Below, piece by piece: positions 20,091 through 28,202 of a stretch of 64,000 nt of DNA. Below the pieces are notes generated by a model. The model had not been told where the DNA came from. It did not search any database and was given only the letters and a program-made list of their open reading frames with translations. Every line of letters begins with the position of its first letter. Position 1 is the first letter of the stretch. The stretch comes from Pseudomonadales bacterium (GTDB lineage Bacteria > Pseudomonadota > Gammaproteobacteria > Pseudomonadales > Azotimanducaceae), in NCBI GenBank assembly GCA_019634925.1, contig JAHCAL010000003.1, positions 372,001 to 436,000 of the forward strand, given 5' to 3'. Made by a program: the position numbers and the translations under genes.

Positions 20091-20480
20091 ATGCGAACGA
20101 CCGATCGTGCGCGCCGCGTGCGGGCGCTTGCGTGGCTGCTTGGTGGGCTGGTGTGGTGGGCCACTGCGGCGCTTGCCCAGACCGAGGCCGATCTCGAAGC
20201 GGCATCCGAGCCGGATGCGGTACCCGAACTGCAGTGGACAGACACCGAACGGGCGGACTTCGCGGCCACCGAGCAGCATGCGGCGGAGCAGAAGGCGGCC
20301 CTGGTCGATTACGTCGAGTGTGTGCAGCGGACCGTGGGGACGGATCGGGTCGCGGTGAGCGAGGCGGCGTCCGGCCCGTGCGGCGCGGCGCGTGCTCGGT
20401 ACGCGGCGACCCTGCCCGAGGGGTTCGAGGCCACGGTGCTCAAAGGCGTCGATTACCACCTGACGCGCGATTCGGATTAA
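20091..20480 (+). CDS. Small secreted hypothetical protein upstream of RHS gene
   Basis: 129-residue protein with a signal peptide: basic MRTTDRARRVR, hydrophobic LAWLLGGLVWW, cleavage near ALAQ-TEAD. The mature part is acidic, helical and has two Cys (YVECVQ, GPCGA) that could form a disulfide. No family recognised. ATG 20091 follows GAGG by 9 bases; longer readings run into the 7-bp repeat and look non-coding. The gene ends 56 bases before the RHS gene on the same strand. It could be an exported partner or chaperone of the RHS protein; this is context only. Confidence 0.65.
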   Translation: MRTTDRARRVRALAWLLGGLVWWATAALAQTEADLEAASEPDAVPELQWTDTERADFAATEQHAAEQKAALVDYVECVQRTVGTDRVAVSEAASGPCGAARARYAATLPEGFEATVLKGVDYHLTRDSD

Positions 20481-20536
20481 ACGGCGCCCGACGCCGTCGA
20501 TACCGCCACAGCCGACTGATACGGGAGACAGCCAGC

Positions 20537-23500
20537 ATGGATAGAGCAACCCGTATCGGCGCGCGACTGCTGTGCGCGGTGCTGCTCTGGTGTGGCGCGG
20601 GAGCCGTTCACGCGGCGAGCATTTCCGGACCGACCACCAGTACCAGTGGAACGTTCCAGTTGACCTGGACATCCGGTTGGCAACTGTGGCTCGACGACGT
20701 CAGCTGGCGGGTGGCGAGCTCGGGGACGTCGTGGAGCTTTACCGATTTGCCCTCTGGTACGTACAAGTTCCGTCTGGCGTCGTGTTTCTGGACGTACATC
20801 GGTGGTGGCGAGTACCAGTACGACTGCAGTTACCACTCGACCGCCATGCAGACGGTCACAGTTACCCGCAACGCGGCTCCGGTGATCGATACGAGTACGA
20901 CAGAGGCGGGCAGCACGGCGTACACGGCGCAGGTGAGCCTGCGCGGTTCGACCCGGATCTCCGTACCGATCACTACTCCCGCTGGAGTAAACGGGCTCGC
21001 GCCCGGGTTGCGACTCGAATACGACAGTGCGCGCCGGTCCGATCAACATCTGAACATCGTCAATGACACGCTCGACCATGGCTGGTCGTTGAATGGTGTA
21101 TCGGTGATCCACCGCTGCCGCGGTGGCCTGGCGAGCAGCACGTATCCGCTGGCGCTGGATCACACCGATTTGCTTTGCCTCGATGGCACGCCGCTGGCGC
21201 TGGTGTCGGGGTTCTACTGGGGCACTTCGGCCGAGTACCGAACCGCGATCAACGAAGGAATTCGCATCACGCGGGTCGGCGACGGGTTCCAGGTACAGTA
21301 TCCGGACGGCAGCGTGGGCCTGTTCGGCGACACGACAGCTACCCGGGTCGTCGCGAGTGGGTGGGGGATGTCCGGATACGGAGAGTGCTGCGATGGTTCG
21401 TCACTCATCGTGCCGGCGCCCGTGTACTTCTGGGGCCTGCGCCAGCTGACCCATGCGCTCGGCAATGTGATGACCGTGGAGTGGGAGAAGTTCGACGGCT
21501 ACGGCGTGTTACGTCCGAAATCGATTCAGTACGGCGTGGCCGAGGTTCAGTTCAAGTACGGGCCGCGTACCGATCTCGGACCACAACCGCTGGTGTGGGC
21601 TTCGTCGGGTCCGCACGTCAAGCAGACCGGGGTACTGAATCGTGTGGTAGTTTTGGCGGGACAGACGCCGGTTCGCGAGTACCGGCTCGACAGCCAGTTG
21701 ATCGGTGGGCGCCTGCGACTGACCCAACTCCAGGAATGCGGCAATCAGCCATACGGGGGACCTGTAAGCTGCCTGCGTCCCCTTGTCTTCAGTTGGGCCA
21801 ACGTAAGCGGTGGCACGGTGAATTATCCGATCGCGGTGTCCCAAGTTCAGGATGGGCTCGGCGCGCGAACGCAGTTTTTCTATACCGCGATCACCACCAC
21901 GAGCAATCCGCTAACGTATAGCGAAGCACCGTTCGGTACACTTCCCTCAGCCCCGAACACTGCAAACCAGACCGTGGCGGCCGTGTCGGAGCTACGTCAA
22001 TCCGACGGCCGCTCCAGCACCGGGCAGCGTCGGTGGTCTTATCGTTACAAGAACTTCGCGAAACGGAACACTCAGAACCGCGGCTTCATCGGCTTCTACG
22101 AAGTCCGCATCAAGGACGAACAGTCAGGAGCATTTACCTACACGCAAACACGCCTCGATTGGCCATTTCTCGGCAAGGTCAGCCAGCTGCGCAGTTTCAA
22201 CAGCACGTTCGGGGCGCATACCGAAGAGTTGGCGCGAATCGAGCGTCGCTATACGGGTGAGAGCCAAGCCGGTGGATCCATGTATACCTACGGGTCCCAG
22301 ACGACTGAGTGGCTGCTCGAGGGCGGGGTGACTGTTGGTGGCCTGACTTCCAAGACGACAATGTGCTTTCGACCTCTAGTTGACGGCGGCCTATGTCCGG
22401 ACGGCGAAGCGTCTCTAGAGTCTCCGTCCAAGAGAATCACGGCGGTGACTCAAGGACACACGCTCTCGAATCCGCCGTTCACGCCGTGGTTCTGGGGCGA
22501 TCTACCCGAAAGGGTCGTGTTGACGAAAGCGAGGGAGATTCGCGAAGAGCGATACTATTACAGCGTCGCGACCCCGGTCTGGCTTCGGGAAGTCATGTCT
22601 CAAAGGAAAGTTTCGCACAATGTTCCGGGGCAGTCCGATCGGACGGTCACTTACGATTACACTTACAAGTCCGGTACCCGAGAGTTGGAAAGCTCGACCC
22701 GCCTGCCGGGGCACGGAACCCTCGCCCTGACCGTGACCCGCGTCTTCGACGGCGCCAACCAGAACGTGATCGCGAGCAGCACGGTAAGCGGCGCCGGAAT
22801 CAGCGCTCGCACCACGAACTTCGGCACGCCGTACTTCGACGGCCTGTATCCGGCATCGGTCACCAACCCACTTGGCCATGACACCGTGCTGACGCCGGAC
22901 TACCGGTTCGGCCAGCCGGCGGAGGTGACCGATCCGAACGGGCGCACGACGTACGTCGAGTACGATCCGTTCGGCCGGGTGGTGCGGCGCACGGATCCGG
23001 ACGGCACCGAGACCACGGTCGCGTACGAACGCTGTGACGTGGTGGGTTGTTACGATGTGGTTAACGCCGAAGCGGCGCTGAAGATCACCACGCAGGTGCA
23101 CAATGGCACGACCCAGACCGCGCCGACCCAGGTGGCGTATCTCGACGTGCTCGGCCGCGAGGTGCTGAACGAGGAAGATGCGCTGCGCGCAAGCGACGGC
23201 TGGCGGCGGGTGCGCACCGAGTACGACAACCGCAGCCGGGTGCAGTACGTGTCGCGCCCGTACTTCAGCACACAGACCACCCCGACCTGCACGGTAGCGG
23301 GTGCGAACTGCACCTGGTACACCTACGACCTGCGCGACCGGGTGACACGCGAGGACCGCCCGGACGGCGGGTTTACCACCACGACGTTCTCCGGCGCCGC
23401 CGGCAGCGTGACGGTCACGGTGACCGAGACGGTCAGAACCCCCGGGGTCGCCGACGTCACCCGGGCCAAGCAGTCCGTGTTCAACGTGTTGGGCCAGCTG

Positions 23501-25966
23501 ACCTCGACCGTGGATGCCCACGGCACGGGTTCCGCAGTCACGACCGCCTATACGTATACCTCGCACGGGGACCTGGAAACGGTGCAGGTGGGCACCCCCG
23601 GCAACATGGTGACCGTGGCGACGATGTATTACGACCTGGCTCGCAACCGATATCAGATCGTCGAGCCGAGCACGGGGACCACCCAGTTCGCGTTCAACGC
23701 GTTGGGCGAGCTCACCTCCACCACCGACGGCAAGAGCCAGACCAGCGCCTACGTCTACGATCTGCTTGGCCGCCTGACCAGCCGCACGGATCAAGGCGGA
23801 GTGGTGAACACCTGGTCCTGGGATCCCGCGTACGCCAAGGGCGCGCTCGGCAGCCGTTCCCGGCCGGGGTTCACCGAGACCTATCATTACGAGAGCGAAT
23901 ACGGACGGCTCACCAGCATCGTCACCAGCGATCTGGCCGGCGGGGTGTGGTCCAGCAGCTACACACGCAGTTTTAGCTACGATGCCGCCGGCCGGCTCGC
24001 CACCCAGACCTACCCCGGCACCACGTTTGCGGTGGATTATGCCTACACGGCCCAGGGCCACCTGAGCCAGGTGAGCCGCAGCGGCACGGTGCTGCACCGG
24101 TTCGAGTCCACCGACCCGTTCGGGAATGCCACCGAAGAACGGTTCCACAACAACGCGTTCCGCACGATCCGTGGGTTCGATGCCGCGAGCGGGCGGCTGA
24201 CCAGCACCCAGACTGGCACCACGGCCACCCCAAAATCGATCCAGGACCTGGAAACGGTGTGGCGCAGCAACAGCAGCCTGTACCGGCGGATCGACAAGCG
24301 CAATACCGTGACGACCGGCGACGACTACGTCGATACGTTCAGCTACGACGTGCTGGAGCGCCTGACCCAGCAGGCGACCTCGGTGGGGGCGAGCCGGACG
24401 TTGTCGTTCGCCTACAGCGCCACCGGTAACCTGACCAGCAAGACCAGCAATATCTCCGGCGACCTGAACGTGACCGGATATACGTACTCAGGCCCGCACC
24501 GGCTGACCAGCGTCAGCCTCGGCGGAATCTCGAACACGCTCAGCTACGACAACAACGGCAACATCACCCAGTACGCGGCGGCTTCGGGCCCCAACACCTG
24601 GCTTACCTACGACGCCCGCAACAACGTCACCCAGATCCACGTGGGCCCCAACGAGTCCACGATCGTGGCCCGCGACCAGTTCTGGTACGACACCGACGAC
24701 CAGCGGGTGCAGAGTCTCGAGAGCTGGGACGAGTCCGGCACCACGCGCACGCGTCGGGTGCTGTATCTGGGCGGGGACTACGAGTACGTGCTCGCCCCGG
24801 CCAACGCCACCCACGACCGGATCGTGCGCCTGCAGATCACCGCAACCGTGCGGGCCATCGCCCGACGCCGGGCGATCGACCAGGTCTGGGAAGCCTGGTA
24901 CTACGAATACGTGCACCGCGACCATCTCGGCTCGGTGGACGCGATCACCGAAAGCGCCGGCGCCGTCCAACAGAAAACGAGTTTTGATCCGTTCGGCGGT
25001 CGCCGCGCGACCACGTGGAATGCGGATCTCTCGGCCACGGGACTCAACGCCCTGCGTTCCTGGCAGGACAGCCGCGGCTCGCGTGGCTTCACCGACCACG
25101 AGCACCTGAACCGGACCGGGTTCATCCACATGAATGGACGGGTGTACGACCCCCGCATCGGCCGGTTCGTCTCCCCCGACCCGATCGTGCAGGCGCCGTG
25201 GTTCAGTCAGAGCTACAACCGCTATGCGTATGTGTTCAACAGTCCGTTGAGTTTTACGGATCCGAGTGGGTTCGATGGTGAGTGTAGTTGGTGCAGCCAT
25301 GGTGGTGAAAGACTGAACCTCGCAGATTCGCCAGACCGGGATCGAATCAATTACTACCTCTGGCTGCTGGGACAAAACTCACGCTTGAATATTGGGCCGA
25401 GCTACGATCAGGGTGGCCCAGGCACTTCGATGCCTTGGTCGATCCGATTGCCGGATGGGTTCGGAGCTCAAGGTGGGGTTGTTGTTTTGCCGCAAGGGGG
25501 GGCTTTAGATTTCCTAGACTCGACGAAGCCCGTCTCTGCATCCGCTGCGGATCCAGAAAGATCCTTCTACAGCGCGGATGACGGGGAAGTGATTGTGGCG
25601 GGTTGGGAAAACCCAAAGAGTCACGCCCAAGGGTTTGGATTCCGTCTTCGCATTCGTGCTCCAAGTGGTGATGCATTCGTTTACGCTCACGTAGATCCAA
25701 CAACAAACACTTTGAGTGCGGGGGATTTGGTAACAAAGGGGCAGTGGCTTGGTACCTATGCAGACCCGCCAAACGGACTCGCAACGAAGGCTCATCTACA
25801 CTTCGAATGGAGAGATTCTGCTGGTCGAGCGCAAGACCCCACGCAGCACGCGCAGCAGGTGTTGCCGGGTGGCCGCATAGCGAGCCCGTTCAATCCGCAG
25901 CGACTGCATCCGGTGCTAAAGACGATAAGACCGCATAACGGCATGGACTTGGTGGAGAAGAAATGA
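20537..25966 (+). CDS. Secreted RHS/YD-repeat protein with M23-like C-terminal tip
   Basis: Polymorphic-toxin-type protein of 1809 residues. Order: Sec signal peptide (cleavage near VHA-AS, residue 26); N-terminal domain; SpvB/TcB-like region near 115-330 (SVPITTPAGVNGLAPGLRLEYDS); YD repeats to about 1500; RHS core about 1535-1578 (YDPRIGRFVSPDP to FTDPSGF); variable tip about 1580-1809. The tip has M23/LytM features: DDGEVIVAGW, YAHVDP (His1718), HLHFE (His1753/His1755), and at the extreme C-terminus PHNGMDL (His1800, Asp1804). In ordinary M23 enzymes the HxxxD motif precedes the others. Upstream, QGGALDF (Asp1658) could be a degenerate first motif lacking His. The tip DNA is visibly more AT-rich than the core, as expected of swapped toxin tips. 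ATG 20537 is chosen because it begins the signal peptide. Confidence 0.9.
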   Translation: MDRATRIGARLLCAVLLWCGAGAVHAASISGPTTSTSGTFQLTWTSGWQLWLDDVSWRVASSGTSWSFTDLPSGTYKFRLASCFWTYIGGGEYQYDCSYHSTAMQTVTVTRNAAPVIDTSTTEAGSTAYTAQVSLRGSTRISVPITTPAGVNGLAPGLRLEYDSARRSDQHLNIVNDTLDHGWSLNGVSVIHRCRGGLASSTYPLALDHTDLLCLDGTPLALVSGFYWGTSAEYRTAINEGIRITRVGDGFQVQYPDGSVGLFGDTTATRVVASGWGMSGYGECCDGSSLIVPAPVYFWGLRQLTHALGNVMTVEWEKFDGYGVLRPKSIQYGVAEVQFKYGPRTDLGPQPLVWASSGPHVKQTGVLNRVVVLAGQTPVREYRLDSQLIGGRLRLTQLQECGNQPYGGPVSCLRPLVFSWANVSGGTVNYPIAVSQVQDGLGARTQFFYTAITTTSNPLTYSEAPFGTLPSAPNTANQTVAAVSELRQSDGRSSTGQRRWSYRYKNFAKRNTQNRGFIGFYEVRIKDEQSGAFTYTQTRLDWPFLGKVSQLRSFNSTFGAHTEELARIERRYTGESQAGGSMYTYGSQTTEWLLEGGVTVGGLTSKTTMCFRPLVDGGLCPDGEASLESPSKRITAVTQGHTLSNPPFTPWFWGDLPERVVLTKAREIREERYYYSVATPVWLREVMSQRKVSHNVPGQSDRTVTYDYTYKSGTRELESSTRLPGHGTLALTVTRVFDGANQNVIASSTVSGAGISARTTNFGTPYFDGLYPASVTNPLGHDTVLTPDYRFGQPAEVTDPNGRTTYVEYDPFGRVVRRTDPDGTETTVAYERCDVVGCYDVVNAEAALKITTQVHNGTTQTAPTQVAYLDVLGREVLNEEDALRASDGWRRVRTEYDNRSRVQYVSRPYFSTQTTPTCTVAGANCTWYTYDLRDRVTREDRPDGGFTTTTFSGAAGSVTVTVTETVRTPGVADVTRAKQSVFNVLGQLTSTVDAHGTGSAVTTAYTYTSHGDLETVQVGTPGNMVTVATMYYDLARNRYQIVEPSTGTTQFAFNALGELTSTTDGKSQTSAYVYDLLGRLTSRTDQGGVVNTWSWDPAYAKGALGSRSRPGFTETYHYESEYGRLTSIVTSDLAGGVWSSSYTRSFSYDAAGRLATQTYPGTTFAVDYAYTAQGHLSQVSRSGTVLHRFESTDPFGNATEERFHNNAFRTIRGFDAASGRLTSTQTGTTATPKSIQDLETVWRSNSSLYRRIDKRNTVTTGDDYVDTFSYDVLERLTQQATSVGASRTLSFAYSATGNLTSKTSNISGDLNVTGYTYSGPHRLTSVSLGGISNTLSYDNNGNITQYAAASGPNTWLTYDARNNVTQIHVGPNESTIVARDQFWYDTDDQRVQSLESWDESGTTRTRRVLYLGGDYEYVLAPANATHDRIVRLQITATVRAIARRRAIDQVWEAWYYEYVHRDHLGSVDAITESAGAVQQKTSFDPFGGRRATTWNADLSATGLNALRSWQDSRGSRGFTDHEHLNRTGFIHMNGRVYDPRIGRFVSPDPIVQAPWFSQSYNRYAYVFNSPLSFTDPSGFDGECSWCSHGGERLNLADSPDRDRINYYLWLLGQNSRLNIGPSYDQGGPGTSMPWSIRLPDGFGAQGGVVVLPQGGALDFLDSTKPVSASAADPERSFYSADDGEVIVAGWENPKSHAQGFGFRLRIRAPSGDAFVYAHVDPTTNTLSAGDLVTKGQWLGTYADPPNGLATKAHLHFEWRDSAGRAQDPTQHAQQVLPGGRIASPFNPQRLHPVLKTIRPHNGMDLVEKK

Positions 25967-26409
25967 TGAGAGTCTTTGAAGTAGTTTCTCCAATCGTTGG
26001 CCTTACTCTTGTTCTAATGACCAGCCATGCATTCGCTGCGGCCGCAGGCCAGAAGGATTCATGGGTCGCAGGAGCGGTCGTTGGTAAACACTCAGGCGCG
26101 CGAACAAAGGTGAACGCGTTTCTCGAAGATCAGGGACTGGGGCGCCTGGTTATCGGTGCGCCTGGGGCTGGCGAACACTTCGTGCTATTTCAAAGCCCGG
26201 GAGATGCCGAAGGATGGAGCTTGGTTTTTCACGACTGCTCTGTCGGTGATGAGGCTGATGAGTATGTGATTGCCATTGCCAAGCCAGAACCGGAGCGAGA
26301 GTTTCTTGACCACGTTTATTTTGCTTGGCGAATTGATCCCGTCGCTAATCTGGCCATAGCGATTCCCGCGCGCGGTGTGGTCTGTAGGAACGAAAGTTAC
26401 GGCGTTTAA
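25963..26409 (+). CDS. Candidate exported immunity protein for the RHS tip
   Basis: 148-residue protein whose ATG overlaps the RHS stop (ATGA; a second ATG follows at 25966), so it is translationally coupled. It starts with a signal peptide (VVSPIVGLTLVLMTSHAFA-AAAG), so it should act in the periplasm, where a peptidoglycan-cleaving tip would be harmful to its producer. Mature part about 120 residues, mixed acidic/hydrophobic, with two Cys (HDCSVG, VVCRNE). No family recognised. Low-GC codon use matches the RHS tip and differs from the flanks, which suggests both were acquired together. Immunity role is inferred from position, size, export and coupling. Confidence 0.7.
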   Translation: MMRVFEVVSPIVGLTLVLMTSHAFAAAAGQKDSWVAGAVVGKHSGARTKVNAFLEDQGLGRLVIGAPGAGEHFVLFQSPGDAEGWSLVFHDCSVGDEADEYVIAIAKPEPEREFLDHVYFAWRIDPVANLAIAIPARGVVCRNESYGV

Positions 26410-26492
26410 CACGAAAGTGGAGTTGGACCTGACGCGTTTCCACGGACACTTTGGGGCTTGATGATCACGTAGTTGCCATGGTCTCGCGATTA

Positions 26493-26547
26493 GGGATGTC
26501 CACGGGCGGCGCGGGGCCTGCCACAAAACGCCGCCGGTGGGCATCCC
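26493..26547. repeat. Imperfect inverted repeat (19-bp arms)
   Basis: Arms 26493-26511 and 26529-26547 pair at 17 of 19 positions around a 17-base loop (left GGGATGTCCACGGGCGGCG). It follows the putative immunity gene and lies next to the transposase remnant. There is no T-run after either arm, so it is either a strong hairpin ending the toxin-immunity transcript or part of the decayed mobile element. Confidence 0.75.
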
Positions 26548-26549
26548 GC

Positions 26550-26662
26550 GGTGGTTGTTACGATTCTGCTTTTCGTTTTCATCGGCGAAGCGCATCTCGA
26601 AGGTCGCCGTTGAGATCTGACCCAGCGCCCTGTGTCGCCGACGGGCGTTGTACCGGCTATTG
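26550..26662 (-). pseudogene. IS3-family transposase (OrfB) C-terminal remnant
   Basis: Reading the minus strand gives NSRYNARRRHRALGQISTATFE followed by a short charged tail. This is the conserved end of IS3-type integrase-domain transposases (YN..RRHSALGY.SP..FE). Nothing upstream of it in frame is transposase-like, so only about 35 codons survive. It lies between the toxin locus and msrC, where no other gene is found. Evidence that the right flank of the RHS island was once a mobile element. Confidence 0.75.
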
Positions 26663-26708
26663 AGAATGCGGCATTTCCACGATGTACTTTATGACCGGGA
26701 AGTCAGAT

Positions 26709-27176
26709 ATGGAGCATGCGGGACCGTTTTCCGGCTGGGGTACTTTGCTGGAGCAGGCCAGGGCCCTCGTGGCGGACGAACAGGATGCTATTGCCAACGC
26801 CGCCAACCTCTCGGCCCTGCTTTTCGGCGCGCTGCCCGACATCAACTGGGCGGGCTTCTACTTCCTGCGGTCCGGCGAACTCGTGCTCGGCCCGTTTCAG
26901 GGCAAGCCGGCCTGCGTGCGCATCGCGCTCGGCAAGGGGGTCTGCGGAACCGCCGCGCAAGAGGGCGCGACCATCGTGGTGGACGACGTGCATGCGTTCC
27001 CCGGGCACATCGCCTGCGACGCGGCATCGAACGCGGAGCTGGTGGTGCCGCTCCGGCGCGCGGGCGAGGTGATCGGCGTGCTCGACGTCGACTCGCCGCG
27101 CCACGCACGCTTCGACGAAGCGGATCGTCTGGGCCTCGAAGCCATCGCGCGGTTGTACGTCGACTCGCTCGGCTGA
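26709..27176 (+). CDS. msrC: Free methionine-(R)-sulfoxide reductase (GAF domain)
   Basis: GAF-fold enzyme of about 155 residues that reduces free Met-R-sulfoxide, an antioxidant role in the cytoplasm. Seen: NWAGFYFL, GKPACVRIALGKGVCGTAA and DVHAFPGHIACDAASNAELVVP, which hold the three conserved Cys of the fRMsr family, then GVLDVDSP. ATG 26709 has GGGAAG 6 bases upstream; ATG 26682 and 26691 are in the same frame. Ends 15 bases before the convergent sugar-kinase gene. Confidence 0.92.
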   Translation: MEHAGPFSGWGTLLEQARALVADEQDAIANAANLSALLFGALPDINWAGFYFLRSGELVLGPFQGKPACVRIALGKGVCGTAAQEGATIVVDDVHAFPGHIACDAASNAELVVPLRRAGEVIGVLDVDSPRHARFDEADRLGLEAIARLYVDSLG

Positions 27177-27191
27177 CGGACCACGCCCCGC

Positions 27192-28088
27192 TCAGGTCAA
27201 CGCGTCCACCTCGGTCGCGGTTGGTATCGAATCCGCCGCGCCGTGGCGCGCCACGCAGAGCGCGGCGGCCCGTGCGGCGCGCTCGAGCGCCGGACCGATT
27301 GCCTGCCCCGCGAGCAGGCTCGCGACGAAAAACCCGGTGAACGTATCGCCGGCCCCCGTGGTGTCGATGGCCTGCGCAGGCCAGGCATCGACCTGGTACT
27401 GCCGGCCCTGGTGAACGCACCGCGCGCCGGCGGCGCCCAGGGTCAGCACGACCCGGCTGTCGGGACAGCGTCGGCCGAGGCGGGCGAGGATCTCGTCCGG
27501 ATCCCGGGACCCGGTCAGATCGAATCCCTCGACCTCGTTCACGATCAGGAGCCAGACACGTTCGAGTGGCAGGCCCGCGATCGTCGTGTCCATGGGTGCC
27601 GGGTTCAGCACGACGCGCAGGCCGCGTTCGACCGCCGTGCGGATCAACTGCGCCAGGGCGTTCACCTCGTTCTGCAGCAGCAGGACGTCTTCCGGGCCGT
27701 AGCGTGCCAGCACCCGTTCGATGTGGTCCCTTTCGAGCGTGCGGTTCGCGCCGGGGAACTGCAGGATCGCGTTTTCACCCTGGTCGTTCACCTGGATGAT
27801 GCCGTGTCCGGTCGGCGTGTCGGTCACCACGACGTCCCGCACGTCCACGCCTTCGCGGCGGAGCAGTTCGAGCAGCCAGCGGCCGTTTTCGCCGATCGCG
27901 CCGGCGTGGGCCAGCGTGTGCCCTGAGGCGGTGGCGCCCGCGCGGGCCAGCGCCAGCGTCTGGTTGAAGCCCTTGCCGCCGGCGAACACACGATAGCCGG
28001 TCGCCGGGAGCGTCTCGCCGGGCCGCACGAAGTGCGGCACGCGGTAGACGTGGTCGATGATGAACGAACCGAAGTTGACGATGGCCAT
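27192..28088 (-). CDS. PfkB-family carbohydrate kinase (ribokinase-like)
   Basis: Sugar kinase of 298 residues, ATP-dependent. Seen: N-terminal PfkB signature GGKGFNQTLALARAG and the C-terminal signature DTTGAGDTFTGFFVASLL with the catalytic Asp and anion hole GAGD, plus VNEVEG in the middle. Ribokinase-like in length and in the NPAPMD segment (ribokinases have NPAP). Start at 28088 (MAIVNFGSF) because it begins the family alignment; upstream residues are not conserved. Divergent from a GH172-type gene, suggesting a small sugar-use locus. Confidence 0.92.
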   Translation of the reverse strand: MAIVNFGSFIIDHVYRVPHFVRPGETLPATGYRVFAGGKGFNQTLALARAGATASGHTLAHAGAIGENGRWLLELLRREGVDVRDVVVTDTPTGHGIIQVNDQGENAILQFPGANRTLERDHIERVLARYGPEDVLLLQNEVNALAQLIRTAVERGLRVVLNPAPMDTTIAGLPLERVWLLIVNEVEGFDLTGSRDPDEILARLGRRCPDSRVVLTLGAAGARCVHQGRQYQVDAWPAQAIDTTGAGDTFTGFFVASLLAGQAIGPALERAARAAALCVARHGAADSIPTATEVDALT

Positions 28089-28202
28089 GGCTGATTCGGG
28101 TGAATGTGGATCGAATCTCGCACCGGGCGCCATCCCGAGACCGCTCCGGCCGAGTCGGGTAGATTAGCCGGGGCGAGGTGCGAAATCGAAGGGGAACGAA
28201 GC

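Noticed and set aside
20132..20536. N-terminal extension of the RHS protein by 135 residues
   Set aside because: The extension overlaps the secreted-protein gene in another frame and would bury the signal peptide that begins at 20537.
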